Source: Polaribacter pacificus (GTDB lineage: Bacteria > Bacteroidota > Bacteroidia > Flavobacteriales > Flavobacteriaceae). Taken from it: a DNA stretch of 64,000 bases. Location of the stretch: the NCBI RefSeq assembly GCF_038024035.1, contig NZ_CP150664.1, forward strand, positions 1,178,001 through 1,242,000. Reading direction: 5' to 3'. A model generated the notes under the pieces. The model was not told the origin of the DNA, made no database searches, and worked only from the letters and a program-made list of their open reading frames with translations. Below are positions 8,579-19,529 of the stretch, piece after piece. Both the position numbers and the translations under genes were made by a program. Position 1 is the first letter of the stretch, and every line of letters starts with the position of its first letter.

Positions 8579-9520
8579 TTACATAGAAGTTTCTTGGGGT
8601 AAAAAGATTTCTGCCATCATACACCTTGCACTTCCTCCACCACAGGTTTCAATTGTTTCTAAACTACTGTGAATAATCTCGCAATGCTTGTTAATTTTTT
8701 TAATCTGCCCAGCATTTAAAGAGTGATATGCAGTACTACTCATCACTAAAAACAATTGATCTCCCATTCCTTTAACCTGCAACATATTCCCTGCAAATTG
8801 ATGCATTTGAGCTTCAGAAATAGCAATAACCTCTTTTCCATCTTTCTTTAAGTGATTCACAAGGTTCTTTCGCTCTTTAGCGTCATCAATAGTATCTGTG
8901 CATACAACAGCAAAGGTTTCAGCAACACACATCATAACATTGGTATGATAAATTTCTTCTCGATCTTCATTAACAGTTTGGTAAGCTCTAAAAACGACAG
9001 GAGTATATTCAAAATCTTCGCAGAATTCAATAAACAACTCTTCATCTGCTCTTGGAGATAATGCACAGTAGGCTTTGCTGTTTTTCCGATCTAAGATCAT
9101 ACTCCCTGTACCTTCTAAGAAAATACCTTCTTTTTCTGCTTCTGTATAATCAACCACATGATCGATAATAAAGCCTTTCTCCTCTAAGGCGTCTAGAATA
9201 TCATCTCTGCGCTCTAATCGTCTGTTTTCTGCAAACATAGGATATAAGGCTACCGTAGCATTTTGATGAAAGGAAATCCAATTGTTTGGAAAGATTGAAT
9301 CTGGAGTATCAAATTCATCGGTGTCAGAAATGACAACAACACGAACTCCTTTTGATCGCAATACAGATACATATTGATCAAATTCTTGCTGTGCTTTAAG
9401 GTTTATTTCGGCATTCTTTATTTCCAAATCTTCTTGAAAATAATTGTTTACGGCCGTTTGCTCATTCATCCTAAATCCAATAGGACGAATCATTAAAATA
9501 GTCTGGGTAGTCTGTAGCAT
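8579..9520 (-). CDS. ctlX: CtlX-like guanidino/ureido hydrolase (amidinotransferase superfamily)
   Basis: This 313-residue protein belongs to the arginine deiminase/amidinotransferase fold. Expected active-site features are present: acidic and amide residues in DSIFPNNW, FLEGTGSM, the histidine in YHTNVMM, and the catalytic cysteine C300 in GGGSARCMMAEI. The closest named family I recognise is CtlX, linked to citrulline use in Francisella; substrate choice between citrulline, arginine or another ureido compound cannot be settled from sequence. A second member of the superfamily lies 62 bp upstream at 9583-10500. A TACATTCG sequence at 9541-9548, close to the -7 consensus, could give this gene its own promoter. 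Confidence 0.85.
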   Translation of the reverse strand: MLQTTQTILMIRPIGFRMNEQTAVNNYFQEDLEIKNAEINLKAQQEFDQYVSVLRSKGVRVVVISDTDEFDTPDSIFPNNWISFHQNATVALYPMFAENRRLERRDDILDALEEKGFIIDHVVDYTEAEKEGIFLEGTGSMILDRKNSKAYCALSPRADEELFIEFCEDFEYTPVVFRAYQTVNEDREEIYHTNVMMCVAETFAVVCTDTIDDAKERKNLVNHLKKDGKEVIAISEAQMHQFAGNMLQVKGMGDQLFLVMSSTAYHSLNAGQIKKINKHCEIIHSSLETIETCGGGSARCMMAEIFLPQETSM

Positions 9521-9582
9521 TGATGATAAATAATAGACTACGAATGTAAGTTTTTTATCACAAAAAAAAAGTAATTATTTTA

Positions 9583-10500
9583 CTATAAATCACGAATTAA
9601 CGGCATAGTAGAGCAACGAAGTAAACCTTCTTGTTTGGCTATCTCTGCATATGGAACTTCCTCTACGGTAAATCCTTGCTCTCGCAACCACGTATTTAGG
9701 CGTGTAAAGTTTTTTTCTGAAATAATAACATCTTCTGAAATTGAAAAAATATTACTATTCATTTGATACATTTCTTCTTTGCTAATCTCAAAAACATTCT
9801 CTTGCCCAAAAAAATCAAGCAACCATTGGTATTCCTTTTCTATTAAAAACCCATTTCTATGAAGTATGGCTTTCCCTTTTCCAATAGGCTGAAAACAACA
9901 ATCTAAATGCAGTGCATTGTCTTTTGCTTCTGTATTGGACTTCCTCAACTCAAAAGACTTAACCGTTTTATCAGGAAAAAGTTCTTGTAAGGCAATCACA
10001 GCGTCCATATTGGTACGTGCAGTTATATAATTAGAGTAATCATCACCTGAATAAGTTCCAACAAAAACATAATCGTTCCAAGGCATGACATCGCCTCCTT
10101 CTATATGACACTCATCTGGTAATTGGATTATTTTACTAGGATCAATCTGACTTAAAATAGGTGCTATTGCTTCAAGCTCTCTTTCTCTATCTGGTAGAAT
10201 GTTGGCTTTGATTAACAAATCATCAATAACAAAAGCAATATCTCTAGCAAAAATCTGATTGTAATCTTTTATTATAGTAGGTCTAAAAACCTGTACGTCA
10301 TATTTTTTAAAAACAGCGGCAAGAGCTTCCATTTCAAGAATCATCGCTGCTTCTGTTGGGTAAGTACCCGCTAAAATATGCTCAACTGATTTTGGATCGT
10401 ACGCCTCATCAACAGATGGGATAGGACCATTGCTTTCTGCAACTCCCAATATGACAGCCCTCAATCTTGAGGTTTCATTCTTTATCTGTAACTTTAACAT
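9583..10500 (-). CDS. DDAH/arginine deiminase-type hydrolase (amidinotransferase superfamily)
   Basis: This 305-residue protein has the five-bladed amidinotransferase fold. Catalytic elements are FARDIAFVID, EGGDVMPW, the histidine in NALHLDCC, and the nucleophile C296 in LLRCSTMP near the C-terminus. Relatives are annotated as dimethylarginine dimethylaminohydrolase or arginine deiminase family proteins. It likely converts an arginine derivative into a citrulline derivative, but the exact substrate is an inference. The next gene downstream is the CtlX-like paralogue, so the two could act in sequence in arginine or citrulline breakdown. The ATG at 10500 is only 10 bp from the terminator-like hairpin that ends gltA, leaving almost no room for a separate leader. 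Confidence 0.85.
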   Translation of the reverse strand: MLKLQIKNETSRLRAVILGVAESNGPIPSVDEAYDPKSVEHILAGTYPTEAAMILEMEALAAVFKKYDVQVFRPTIIKDYNQIFARDIAFVIDDLLIKANILPDRERELEAIAPILSQIDPSKIIQLPDECHIEGGDVMPWNDYVFVGTYSGDDYSNYITARTNMDAVIALQELFPDKTVKSFELRKSNTEAKDNALHLDCCFQPIGKGKAILHRNGFLIEKEYQWLLDFFGQENVFEISKEEMYQMNSNIFSISEDVIISEKNFTRLNTWLREQGFTVEEVPYAEIAKQEGLLRCSTMPLIRDL

Positions 10501-10510
10501 AGGTAAATAT

Positions 10511-10540
10511 AAAAAGCTTCATAAAATTATGAAGCTTTTT
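10511..10540 (-). terminator. Terminator/attenuator hairpin between gltA and the DDAH-like gene
   Basis: A 13-bp perfect stem (AAAAAGCTTCATA and its complement) with a 4-nt loop, followed by a T-run on the minus strand, lies 10 bp after the gltA stop codon. It ends 10 bp before the next ATG, so it may let some transcription through. Confidence 0.8.
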
Positions 10541-10550
10541 TTTGTAATTA

Positions 10551-11837
10551 TTATCTTTCTGTAATTGGGGTAAAAGGCCTAAGCGTTTCTCCTACATATA
10601 TTTGACGTGGTCTACCAATTGGCTCTTTTCCAAGTCTCATTTCTCTCCATTGTGCGATCCATCCTGGCAAACGTCCCATTGCAAACATAACAGTAAACAT
10701 CTCTACTGGTATGCCCATTGCTCTGTATATGATTCCAGAATAAAAATCAACGTTTGGATATAATTTTCTATCTACAAAATACGGATCATTTAATGCTTCC
10801 TGCTCTAATGCTTTAGCGATATTTAAAATAGGATCATCGATACCTAAATCACTTAAAACCTCATCAGCTGCCTTTTTAATAATCTTTGCTCTTGGATCAA
10901 AGTTTTTGTAAACTCTGTGACCAAAGCCCATCAATCTAAAAGGATCATTTTTATCTTTTGCTTTAGCCATGTACTTTTTAGTATCACCACCATCCAATCG
11001 GATCGCTTCAAGCATTTCTAAAACAGCTTGATTAGCACCACCGTGTAATGGTCCCCAAAGAGCAGAAATACCTGCAGATAAAGAAGCAAATAATCCAGCA
11101 TGAGAAGAACCTGCTATACGAACTGTAGAAGTAGAACAGTTTTGCTCGTGATCTGCATGCAAAATCAATAATTTATTTAAAGCGCTAATTACTATAGGGT
11201 TTTTTACGTAATCTTTGTTTGGCTGCTTAAACATCATTTTAAAGGTGTTGTCTACATAACCTAAGTTACAATCTCCATAATCTAAAGGAAGGCCTTGTTT
11301 TTTACGCATCGTCCACGCAACTAAAACTGGGAATTTACCTAAAATCTTTACAATTGCATTGTACATGTCTTCTTCAGAATCTACATTCACAGAAGAAGGG
11401 TTAAATGCTGTTAATGCAGATGTTAGAGAAGAAATAACACCCATTGGGTGTGCAGACTTAGGAAAAGCATCAACAATCTTACGTACATCTTCATCTACGA
11501 TAGACTGAGCACAAATATCTTGAGTAAACTTTTCTAAAACTTCTGTGGTAGGCAATTCTCCAAAAATCAACAAATAGGCCACTTCTAAAAAATCAGCTTT
11601 TTCTGCTAACTCTTCAATAGAGTATCCTCTGTATCTAAGAATTCCTTTTTCTCCATCCAAAAAAGTAATGGCACTAACACAAGACCCTGTATTTTTATAT
11701 CCTGGATCTATCGTAATAACACCATCTGTGGCTGCTCTTAATGATTTAATATCAATTGCAACTTCATTTTCAGTCCCTTTAACTAGTGGAAACTCATATG
11801 ATTTATCACCTAGTTTTAGCGTAGCTATATCTGACAT
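10551..11837 (-). CDS. gltA: Citrate synthase
   Basis: Condenses oxaloacetate and acetyl-CoA to citrate at the entry of the TCA cycle (cytosol). From the ATG at 11837 the protein has 428 residues, the normal size for type II bacterial citrate synthase. The catalytic triad is visible: one His in GPLHGGANQ (about 265), one in MGFGHRVYK (about 307) and the Asp in YPNVDFYSG (about 364). An in-frame TTG two codons upstream (11843) is less likely, because the protein then begins MNMSD. A TATCTTCG sequence at 11871-11878 may be its -7 element. It lies behind eno but a terminator separates them. Confidence 0.97.
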   Translation of the reverse strand: MSDIATLKLGDKSYEFPLVKGTENEVAIDIKSLRAATDGVITIDPGYKNTGSCVSAITFLDGEKGILRYRGYSIEELAEKADFLEVAYLLIFGELPTTEVLEKFTQDICAQSIVDEDVRKIVDAFPKSAHPMGVISSLTSALTAFNPSSVNVDSEEDMYNAIVKILGKFPVLVAWTMRKKQGLPLDYGDCNLGYVDNTFKMMFKQPNKDYVKNPIVISALNKLLILHADHEQNCSTSTVRIAGSSHAGLFASLSAGISALWGPLHGGANQAVLEMLEAIRLDGGDTKKYMAKAKDKNDPFRLMGFGHRVYKNFDPRAKIIKKAADEVLSDLGIDDPILNIAKALEQEALNDPYFVDRKLYPNVDFYSGIIYRAMGIPVEMFTVMFAMGRLPGWIAQWREMRLGKEPIGRPRQIYVGETLRPFTPITER

Positions 11838-11961
11838 ATTCAATCTCTATTTTAATTTTGATGTTAGCCACGAAGATACCATTTTTTAAAGGATTTTAAA
11901 AGCAAGTATGGATAGATTTTTGATATTTAATGATAAGATAATCTTATAGAATTGCACAAAA

Positions 11962-11991
11962 AAAAACCTTAGACAATTGCCTAAGGTTTTT
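11962..11991 (-). terminator. Terminator after eno
   Basis: An 11-bp perfect stem (AAAAACCTTAG / CTAAGGTTTTT) with an 8-nt loop and T-runs on both strands, 20 bp beyond the eno stop codon. Confidence 0.85.
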
Positions 11992-12011
11992 ATGATATAT
12001 GTGATTGTTGT

Positions 12012-13310
<1,299 letters not shown>

Positions 13311-13438
13311 TTATTTTTTATAAGAATCTCACAACTTTGCAAAATTCATTGGTTTATTTTTTATACTGCTAATCTACAAAATCACAATTTCTAAAAAAGC
13401 ATTAGATTTAATAAGTAACGAAAACGTTAGCGTCTTTG

Positions 13439-14545
13439 TTATTTTGTTTTTTGAATGTTTTCTATAAACTGATCGAATAAATATTCTGCATCATGCGGTC
13501 CAGGGCTTGCTTCTGGATGGTATTGTACAGAAAAACAATTTTTATTCTTCATACGAATACCTGCTACAGTATGATCATTTAAATGTACATGTGTAATTTC
13601 TACATTTTCATTTGCCTCAGTCTCTTCTCTATTGATAGCAAAACCGTGGTTTTGAGAGGTGATTTCTCCTTTTCCAGTCAATAAATTCTTAACAGGATGG
13701 TTGATTCCTCTATGACCATTGTGCATTTTGTAAGTAGAAATTCCATTGGCCAAAGCAATAACTTGATGTCCTAAACAGATTCCAAACAAAGGAAGATCCC
13801 TTTTGATAATCTCTTTTGCAAGTTGTTGTGCATTGATCAAAGGTTCTGGATCTCCAGGTCCGTTAGAAATAAAATAACCATCAGGATTAAATGCTTCTAA
13901 GTCTTCAAAGCTTGCATCAAATGGAAATACCTTAACACAGGCATCTCGTTTTACAAAATTTCGCAAAATATTCTTTTTGATTCCGATATCCAATGCTGCT
14001 ATTTTATACCTTGCATTTTCATCACCCACAACATATGGCTCTTTAGTAGATACTTTTGAGGCCAATTCTAAGCCTTCCATATTAGGTGTTAGTGCCAATT
14101 GTTCTTTTAGCGATTCAATATCATCTACATGCGTAGATATAATAGCATTCATTGCACCATGATCTCTAATATAAGAAACCAAGGCTCTGGTATCAACATC
14201 AGAAATAGCAACTAAATTGTGCTCTTTAAACCAGTCAAATAAGCTGCCATCAGAGTCTACTCTAGAATGTGTAAAACTGAAATTTCTACAAATAAGTCCA
14301 GAAATTTTAATCCCATCTGATTCTACTTCTTCATTGTTTACTCCATAGTTTCCTATATGCGCATTGGTAGCAACCATCAATTGTCCAAAATACGATGGAT
14401 CAGTGAATATCTCTTGATACCCTGTCATTCCTGTATTAAAACAAATTTCACCTGTCGCGGTACCTTCTATACCGATAGACTTTCCAAAAAAGATAGTTCC
14501 ATCTGCTAATAAAATTAAGGCTTTTTTGTGTTGTTTGTATTTCAT
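13439..14545 (-). CDS. carA: Carbamoyl-phosphate synthase small (glutaminase) subunit
   Basis: Releases ammonia from glutamine for carbamoyl phosphate synthesis (pyrimidines and arginine). The 368-residue protein has the N-terminal CarA domain (FGKSIGIEG, then CFNTGMTGYQEI) and a class I glutamine amidotransferase domain with the nucleophile C257 in LFGICLGHQ and H343/E345 in QYHPEAS. The large subunit carB is not in the window, so the two are unlinked here. A TACTTTTG at 14604-14611 probably serves as its -7 element, leaving a leader of about 50 nt. I see no pyrimidine attenuator in that leader. Confidence 0.97.
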   Translation of the reverse strand: MKYKQHKKALILLADGTIFFGKSIGIEGTATGEICFNTGMTGYQEIFTDPSYFGQLMVATNAHIGNYGVNNEEVESDGIKISGLICRNFSFTHSRVDSDGSLFDWFKEHNLVAISDVDTRALVSYIRDHGAMNAIISTHVDDIESLKEQLALTPNMEGLELASKVSTKEPYVVGDENARYKIAALDIGIKKNILRNFVKRDACVKVFPFDASFEDLEAFNPDGYFISNGPGDPEPLINAQQLAKEIIKRDLPLFGICLGHQVIALANGISTYKMHNGHRGINHPVKNLLTGKGEITSQNHGFAINREETEANENVEITHVHLNDHTVAGIRMKNKNCFSVQYHPEASPGPHDAEYLFDQFIENIQKTK

Positions 14546-14603
14546 CTGTTATCTGTGTTCTTTAGAATCGATTGTGTGTATTAAATGGACTTCTTTGCAC
14601 TTG

Positions 14604-14611
14604 CAAAAGTA
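14604..14611 (-). promoter_or_regulatory. Probable -7 element of carA
   Basis: On the minus strand TACTTTTG, followed by CA, matches TAnnTTTG exactly, 58 nt before the carA ATG. No clear TTTG is found 19-21 nt upstream. Confidence 0.45.
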
Positions 14612-14658
14612 CTAAATATCTTAAAAGTTAAAACCATGTTAGAAAATAAAAAAACAAA

Positions 14659-14694
14659 AAAAAAGGGATAAACATTGCTGTTTATCCCTTTTTT
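14659..14694 (-). terminator. Terminator of the alpha ribosomal operon
   Basis: A 15-bp perfect stem (AAAAAAGGGATAAAC / GTTTATCCCTTTTTT) with a 6-nt loop, 26 bp after the rplQ stop codon. It closes the long ribosomal protein cluster. Confidence 0.9.
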
Positions 14695-14720
14695 AATATT
14701 TGTAATAAATAAATTCATAT

Positions 14721-15197
14721 TTATTCTTCAGTAGTTTCTGGAGCTTTAGTTTCAGCAACTTCTGGAGTTGCATCAGTAGCTTTCTTTCTACCTCTACGAG
14801 TCGTTTTCTTAGCTTTTTTACCATTAGGATTGTACAATTCGTTGTAATCAACTAATTCTATCATTGCCATAGGAGCATTATCCCCTTGACGATTTCCTAA
14901 TTTGATAATACGTAAGTATCCTCCTGGTCTGTCAGCTACTTTTACAGAAATCTCTTTGAATAATTCTGTAACAGCATATTTATCTCTAAGGTAACTAAAT
15001 ACAACACGACGGTTGTGAGTACTATCATTCTTAGATTTTGTAATTAAAGGCTCAATAAACCTACGCAAAGCTTTCGCTTTAGCTTCTGTTGTGTTAATAC
15101 GCTTGTGCTCTATTAAAGAACAAGACATATTTGCTAACATCGCTTTTCTATGCGCTGTTTTTCTACCTAAATGATTAAATTTCTTTCCGTGTCTCAT
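14721..15197 (-). CDS. rplQ: 50S ribosomal protein bL17
   Basis: The first 120 residues match the bL17 core ([17 protein letters not shown], then the [12 protein letters not shown] region). A 38-residue tail rich in K, T and E (about 121-158) extends it beyond the 117-127 residues of most bL17 proteins; such tails are common in Bacteroidota. It is the last gene of the alpha operon, 61 bp after rpoA, and is followed by the operon terminator. Confidence 0.97.
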   Translation of the reverse strand: MRHGKKFNHLGRKTAHRKAMLANMSCSLIEHKRINTTEAKAKALRRFIEPLITKSKNDSTHNRRVVFSYLRDKYAVTELFKEISVKVADRPGGYLRIIKLGNRQGDNAPMAMIELVDYNELYNPNGKKAKKTTRRGRKKATDATPEVAETKAPETTEE

Positions 15198-15258
15198 GAC
15201 ATTTGTTTTTTTCTTTCATCTTGCATCTACCCTCTTTGGGGAGCAAAATTATGAAAGG

Positions 15259-16251
15259 TTAATCTCTATCTAATTTGTATTTGCTTAAGTCCATTCCGAA
15301 AGTAAGACCTTTTACATGCACTAGTTCATCTAGCTCAGTTAAAGATTTCTTACCGAAATTACGGAACTTCATCAAATCATTTTTATTAAATGATACCAAG
15401 TCTCCTAAAGTATCAACTTCTGCAGCTTTCAAACAATTCAAGGCTCTTACAGACAAGTCCATATCTACCAATTTTGTTTTTAATAACTGACGCATATGCA
15501 ATGATTCTTCATCATATGTTTCTGTCTGTGCTATTTCATCAGCCTCTAAAGTGATACGCTCATCAGAGAATAACATAAAGTGGTGGATTAAAATTTTAGC
15601 AGCTTCAGTTAAAGCATCTTTAGGGCTAATAGAACCATCAGTATCAATATCGAAAACTAATTTTTCGTAATCTGTTTTTTGCTCTACACGAAAGTTTTCT
15701 ACAGCATATTTTACATTCTTTATAGGAGTGTAAATTGAGTCTGTAAAAATAGTGCCTAAGGGTAAACCAGCTTTTTTATTCTCTTCAGCAGGGACAAATC
15801 CTCTTCCTTTTTCTATGGTTAATTCCATGTTTAAATTCACAGATTTATCCATATTACAGATTACTAAATCTGGATTTAAAACTTGGTACCCAGAAATAAA
15901 ACGTTGTAAATCTCCAGCAGTTAACTGCTCTTGACCAGATACAGATATTGAGACAGACTCTCTATCAGTTTCTTCGATTTGTTTCTTAAAACGCACTTGT
16001 TTTAAATTCAATATAATTTCTGTAACATCTTCTACAACACCTTTGATTGCTGAAAACTCATGTTCTACACCATCAACACGTAAAGAGGTAATTGCAAAAC
16101 CTTCTAATGAAGATAATAATACTCTTCTTAACGCATTTCCTACTGTTAAACCAAAACCTGGCTCTAAAGGTCTGAACTCAAATCTACCAGAAAAATCTGT
16201 AGATTCAATCATGATTACTTTATCAGGTTTTTGAAAATTTAAAATTGCCAT
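15259..16251 (-). CDS. rpoA: DNA-directed RNA polymerase subunit alpha
   Basis: At 330 residues it has both standard domains. The N-terminal assembly domain (about 1-230) contains [26 protein letters not shown] and the [12 protein letters not shown] region. The C-terminal DNA- and activator-binding domain (about 250-325) contains [20 protein letters not shown] and [14 protein letters not shown]. It dimerises to start core RNA polymerase assembly. It lies between rpsD and rplQ, as in other Bacteroidota alpha operons. The 94-bp gap to rpsD holds only weak dyads (TTGG/CCAA and GGTTT/AAACC), which I do not interpret. Confidence 0.98.
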   Translation of the reverse strand: MAILNFQKPDKVIMIESTDFSGRFEFRPLEPGFGLTVGNALRRVLLSSLEGFAITSLRVDGVEHEFSAIKGVVEDVTEIILNLKQVRFKKQIEETDRESVSISVSGQEQLTAGDLQRFISGYQVLNPDLVICNMDKSVNLNMELTIEKGRGFVPAEENKKAGLPLGTIFTDSIYTPIKNVKYAVENFRVEQKTDYEKLVFDIDTDGSISPKDALTEAAKILIHHFMLFSDERITLEADEIAQTETYDEESLHMRQLLKTKLVDMDLSVRALNCLKAAEVDTLGDLVSFNKNDLMKFRNFGKKSLTELDELVHVKGLTFGMDLSKYKLDRD

Positions 16252-16345
16252 ATTTCTTCGTTTTGATTGTTATTTAGTTGCGCGGTTTATAAGTCTGAAG
16301 ATGTACCAACAAACCCTTTGGCTAAATACCAATATGATTAATTTA

Positions 16346-16951
16346 TTATTTAGAGTACAACTCTACAATTAATTGTTCTTTGATGTTCTCAGGAATTTGA
16401 AGTCTTTCTGGAGCTTTTAAGAAAGTACCAGATTTTAAATCATCATTCCAAGTTAACCACTCGTATACATTGCTGTTAGAAGCTAATGCACTTTCGATTG
16501 CTACTAAAGATTTAGATTTTTCTCTTACAGCTACCACATCTCCTTCAACTAAAGAATAAGAAGGAATGTTTAAAATTTCTCCATTAACAGTAATATGTCT
16601 GTGAGAAACTAATTGACGTGCTGCACTACGAGAATTTGCGATTCCCATACGGAATACAACATTGTCTAAACGAGATTCACATAATTGAAGTAAGATCTCC
16701 CCTGTAATTCCTTTAGAACGTTGTGCTTTTTTAAACATATTAGAAAATTGACGCTCCAAAATACCATAAGAATATTTTGCTTTTTGTTTTTCTTCTAATT
16801 GAGTCGCATATTCAGATTTTTTTCCTCTTCTTTTTGCGTTTCCGTGTTGTCCTGGAGGATAATTTCTTTTTTCAAAGTTTTTATCATCTCCGAAAATTGC
16901 TTCACCAAATTTACGAGCAATTTTAGTTTTTGGTCCTGTATATCTTGCCAT
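16346..16951 (-). CDS. rpsD: 30S ribosomal protein uS4
   Basis: A 201-residue uS4 of the zinc-free type: the N-terminus ([17 protein letters not shown]) lacks the cysteine cluster. The S4 RNA-binding domain is clear ([27 protein letters not shown], about 94-120). uS4 nucleates 30S assembly and in E. coli represses the alpha operon by binding its mRNA. Here a strongly folded element lies just upstream (16966-17015), fitting the same kind of feedback. A gap of 120 bp from rpsK is unusual inside this tightly packed cluster. Confidence 0.98.
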   Translation of the reverse strand: MARYTGPKTKIARKFGEAIFGDDKNFEKRNYPPGQHGNAKRRGKKSEYATQLEEKQKAKYSYGILERQFSNMFKKAQRSKGITGEILLQLCESRLDNVVFRMGIANSRSAARQLVSHRHITVNGEILNIPSYSLVEGDVVAVREKSKSLVAIESALASNSNVYEWLTWNDDLKSGTFLKAPERLQIPENIKEQLIVELYSK

Positions 16952-16965
16952 TTCTTAGTTATTAA

Positions 16966-17015
16966 GGTTGGGATTATGAATTAAGGCGTACTCCTTCGAT
17001 AATCGGTTTCCAACC
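16966..17015 (-). promoter_or_regulatory. Candidate uS4 autoregulatory RNA leader upstream of rpsD
   Basis: Three nested perfect stems can form in the RNA: GGUUGG (17015-17010) with CCAACC (16971-16966), GAUUAU (17004-16999) with AUAAUC (16977-16972), and AAGG (16996-16993) with CCUU (16986-16983) closing an AGUACG loop. An AAACC bulge lies on the 5' side only. The element ends 14 nt before the rpsD ATG. Its place suggests an S4-binding translational operator. Flavobacteriia-specific uS4 leaders have, to my memory, been reported; I cannot test the match. Confidence 0.65.
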
Positions 17016-17071
17016 AAGTTAAAATATTAATTAATTTGAATTCTTTTTATGAAACAAGTTTCAAAGTAGAA

Positions 17072-17455
17072 TTAAACTCTTCTTCTTTTTGGAGGGCGAC
17101 ATCCATTGTGTGGCATTGGAGTAACATCAATGATTTCTGATACTTCAATTCCGCTATTGTGTATTGTTCTAATCGCACTTTCTCTACCATTACCTGGTCC
17201 TTTAACATAAACCTTCACTTTTCTAAGTCCAGCTTCATGAGCTACTCTAGAACAGTCTTCTGCAGCAGTTTGAGCAGCGTATGGAGTATTCTTTTTAGAA
17301 CCTCTAAACCCTTGCTTACCAGCAGACGACCAAGAAATAACGTCACCTTTTTTGTTTGTTAAAGAAATAATAATGTTATTAAAAGAAGCGGTGATATGTG
17401 CTTCACCAACTGATTCAACAATAACTTTACGCTTTTTTGTATTCGCTTTAGCCAT
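17072..17455 (-). CDS. rpsK: 30S ribosomal protein uS11
   Basis: A 127-residue protein of normal length, with the conserved [32 protein letters not shown] and the C-terminal [10 protein letters not shown] that contacts rRNA and mRNA in the platform of the 30S subunit. It follows rpsM by 12 bp. The 120-bp gap downstream contains the rpsD leader structure. Confidence 0.98.
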   Translation of the reverse strand: MAKANTKKRKVIVESVGEAHITASFNNIIISLTNKKGDVISWSSAGKQGFRGSKKNTPYAAQTAAEDCSRVAHEAGLRKVKVYVKGPGNGRESAIRTIHNSGIEVSEIIDVTPMPHNGCRPPKRRRV

Positions 17456-17467
17456 AATATCTAGTTA

Positions 17468-17842
17468 TTATTTAGTAGCTTTCTTTTTGTTAGCTACAGT
17501 TTTTCTTCTACCTTTTCTCGTTCTAGAGTTGTTTTTGGTTCTTTGTCCTCTTAACGGAAGACCAACTCTATGACGAATACCTCTGTAACATCCAATATCC
17601 ATCAAACGTTTGATGTTTATTTGAATTTCAGAACGTAATTCACCTTCGATTGTGAAAGATCCAACTTGTTCTCTAATTGCTGCGATTTGATCATCAGACC
17701 AATCTTGAACCTTGATGCTTTCATCAACGTTTGCATTTGCTAAAATTTCTTTAGCTCTACTGTTTCCTACCCCAAAGATGTAAGTTAAAGCTATAACTCC
17801 TCTTTTGTTTTTTGGTATATCAATTCCTGCTATTCTTGCCAT
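17468..17842 (-). CDS. rpsM: 30S ribosomal protein uS13
   Basis: A 124-residue protein with the family start [22 protein letters not shown] and the C-terminal basic tail [19 protein letters not shown]. It sits in the 30S head and contacts the P-site tRNA and the central protuberance of the 50S subunit. It lies 2 bp after rpmJ and 12 bp before rpsK. Confidence 0.98.
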   Translation of the reverse strand: MARIAGIDIPKNKRGVIALTYIFGVGNSRAKEILANANVDESIKVQDWSDDQIAAIREQVGSFTIEGELRSEIQINIKRLMDIGCYRGIRHRVGLPLRGQRTKNNSRTRKGRRKTVANKKKATK

Positions 17843-17844
17843 AA

Positions 17845-17961
17845 CTATCCTTGTCTTTGTTTAAATCTAGGATTCTGTTTATTGATTACATATAATCTGC
17901 CTTTTCTACGCACAATCTTGCACTCGGCACTTCTCTTTTTTATTGAAGCTCTTACTTTCAT
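17845..17961 (-). CDS. rpmJ: 50S ribosomal protein bL36
   Basis: A short gene of 38 codons plus stop, between infA and rpsM. The protein begins MKVRASIKK and ends NPRFKQRQG, which identifies bL36. Positions that bind zinc in the C+ form (11, 14, 27, 32) are Ser, Cys, Asn and Arg, so this is the zinc-independent C- form. Spacing of 12 bp to infA and 2 bp to rpsM shows it belongs to the operon. Confidence 0.96.
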   Translation of the reverse strand: MKVRASIKKRSAECKIVRRKGRLYVINKQNPRFKQRQG

Positions 17962-17973
17962 CAGTACTTTGTT

Positions 17974-18189
17974 TTAATATCTATAAGTAATTCTTGCCTT
18001 AGTTAAATCATAAGGGCTCATTTCTAATTTTACCTTATCTCCTGGTAATAATTTAATATAATGCATACGCATTTTACCAGAGATATGCGCTGTCACAATA
18101 TGTCCGTTCTCTAATTCGACACGAAACATAGCATTTGATAATGCTTCTGTAATAGTTCCGTCCTGTTGAATTGCTGATTGCTTAGCCAT
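17974..18189 (-). CDS. infA: Translation initiation factor IF-1
   Basis: A 71-residue single OB-fold protein ([53 protein letters not shown]). IF-1 binds the 30S A-site during initiation. It starts one base after the secY stop, which implies coupled translation. The secY-infA-rpmJ-rpsM order is standard. Confidence 0.98.
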   Translation of the reverse strand: MAKQSAIQQDGTITEALSNAMFRVELENGHIVTAHISGKMRMHYIKLLPGDKVKLEMSPYDLTKARITYRY

Positions 18190-18190
18190 A

Positions 18191-19519
18191 TTATTTGATC
18201 GCTTTTCTATTACTAGTTCCTGTTTTCATCAAACCGTCATAATGACTGTTTAACAAATACGAGTTAATTTGCTGAATGGTATCAATAGCCACACCAACCA
18301 TAATGATTAGTGAAGTACCTCCATAAAACATAGCCCAACTTTGTTGAACACCAAACTGAACGATGATGGCTGGTAAGATTGATAAACCTGCTAAAAATAG
18401 AGAACCTGGGAAGGTAATTCTTGACAAAACAGAATCTAAATGATCTGCTGTATCAGAACCTGGTCTAATCCCTGGGATAAAACCACCACTTCTTTTTAAT
18501 CCTTGTGCCATTTCATCGGTACGTACTGTAATGGCTGTGTAAAAATAGCTAAAAACTATAATTAATAAGGCAAACAATACATTATACCACAATCCATTCA
18601 TGTCTTGAAGTTCACTTAAGGCTGGAAACTTTCTAGCCAAAGCTACTGGTAAGAACATAATTGCTTGTGCAAAGATAATTGGCATCACACCCGCTGCATT
18701 CAGTTTTAAAGGAATATAATCTCTTGATCCTCCTGCAACACTCTTAACATCACCAGCAACAGTTCTTCTTGCATATTGTACCGCAATTTTTCGGACTGCA
18801 GTGACCAAGAGAACTGATAATAAAATTACAACAAACCAAACAATGATTTCAATCAAGATCATCATGATTCCACCTCCACCAGCATTGGTAGTCTTAGAAA
18901 CCAATTCTTGAACAAATGCAGTTGGAAAGTTAGCAATAATACCTACAGTAATTAATAATGATATTCCATTACCAACTCCTTTGTCTGTAATACGCTCACC
19001 TAACCACATTGCAAAAACAGTTCCTGCTGTTAGCAAGATCATTGATGAAAACCAAAAGGTTGCTCCACCTACTAAAAACGCTTCTTCAGGTAAACCGAAT
19101 TGTGTTTTAATAGCAGTGATATACGTTGGTCCTTGAACCAAAGTAATCGCGATAGTTAACCATCTAGTAATCTGTGTAATTTTCTTTCTTCCACTTTCTC
19201 CATCTTTCTGTAGTTTCTGTAGATAAGGAACCGCAATTCCCATTAACTGAACCACAATCGATGCAGAAATATAAGGCATGATTCCTAGCGCCATAATTGA
19301 TGCTCTAGAAAAAGCCCCTCCAGTAAATGCATTTAATAATCCTAAAAGACCGTCAGAAGTTTGACTTTTTAAAGCTGTTAATTGCAATGGATCAATTCCA
19401 GGTAATGGAACTTGAGCCATAAAGCGATATACAGCGATTAAACCTAATGTAAGAATTAGCTTATTTTTAAGCTCTTCTATTTTCCAAATGTCTCTTAAAG
19501 TATTTATTAACTTCATCAT
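18191..19519 (-). CDS. secY: Preprotein translocase subunit SecY
   Basis: A 442-residue inner-membrane channel protein with ten predicted membrane helices. It has the family's plug and lateral-gate landmarks ([10 protein letters not shown] near residue 35, [15 protein letters not shown] near 78-92, and [15 protein letters not shown] in the cytosolic loop 8-9). Two consecutive ATGs (19519 and 19516) can start it. It exports the many signal-peptide proteins of this window. Its place after rplO in the spc operon is the usual one. Confidence 0.98.
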   Translation of the reverse strand: MMKLINTLRDIWKIEELKNKLILTLGLIAVYRFMAQVPLPGIDPLQLTALKSQTSDGLLGLLNAFTGGAFSRASIMALGIMPYISASIVVQLMGIAVPYLQKLQKDGESGRKKITQITRWLTIAITLVQGPTYITAIKTQFGLPEEAFLVGGATFWFSSMILLTAGTVFAMWLGERITDKGVGNGISLLITVGIIANFPTAFVQELVSKTTNAGGGGIMMILIEIIVWFVVILLSVLLVTAVRKIAVQYARRTVAGDVKSVAGGSRDYIPLKLNAAGVMPIIFAQAIMFLPVALARKFPALSELQDMNGLWYNVLFALLIIVFSYFYTAITVRTDEMAQGLKRSGGFIPGIRPGSDTADHLDSVLSRITFPGSLFLAGLSILPAIIVQFGVQQSWAMFYGGTSLIIMVGVAIDTIQQINSYLLNSHYDGLMKTGTSNRKAIK

Positions 19520-19529
19520 TTACCTAATC

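Noticed and set aside
13416..13429. TAACG-AAAA-CGTTA hairpin after carA
   Set aside because: Only 5 bp and no T-run, so not called a terminator.
16252..16345. Possible structured leader of rpoA
   Set aside because: Only short dyads (4-5 bp) are present; not distinct from chance.
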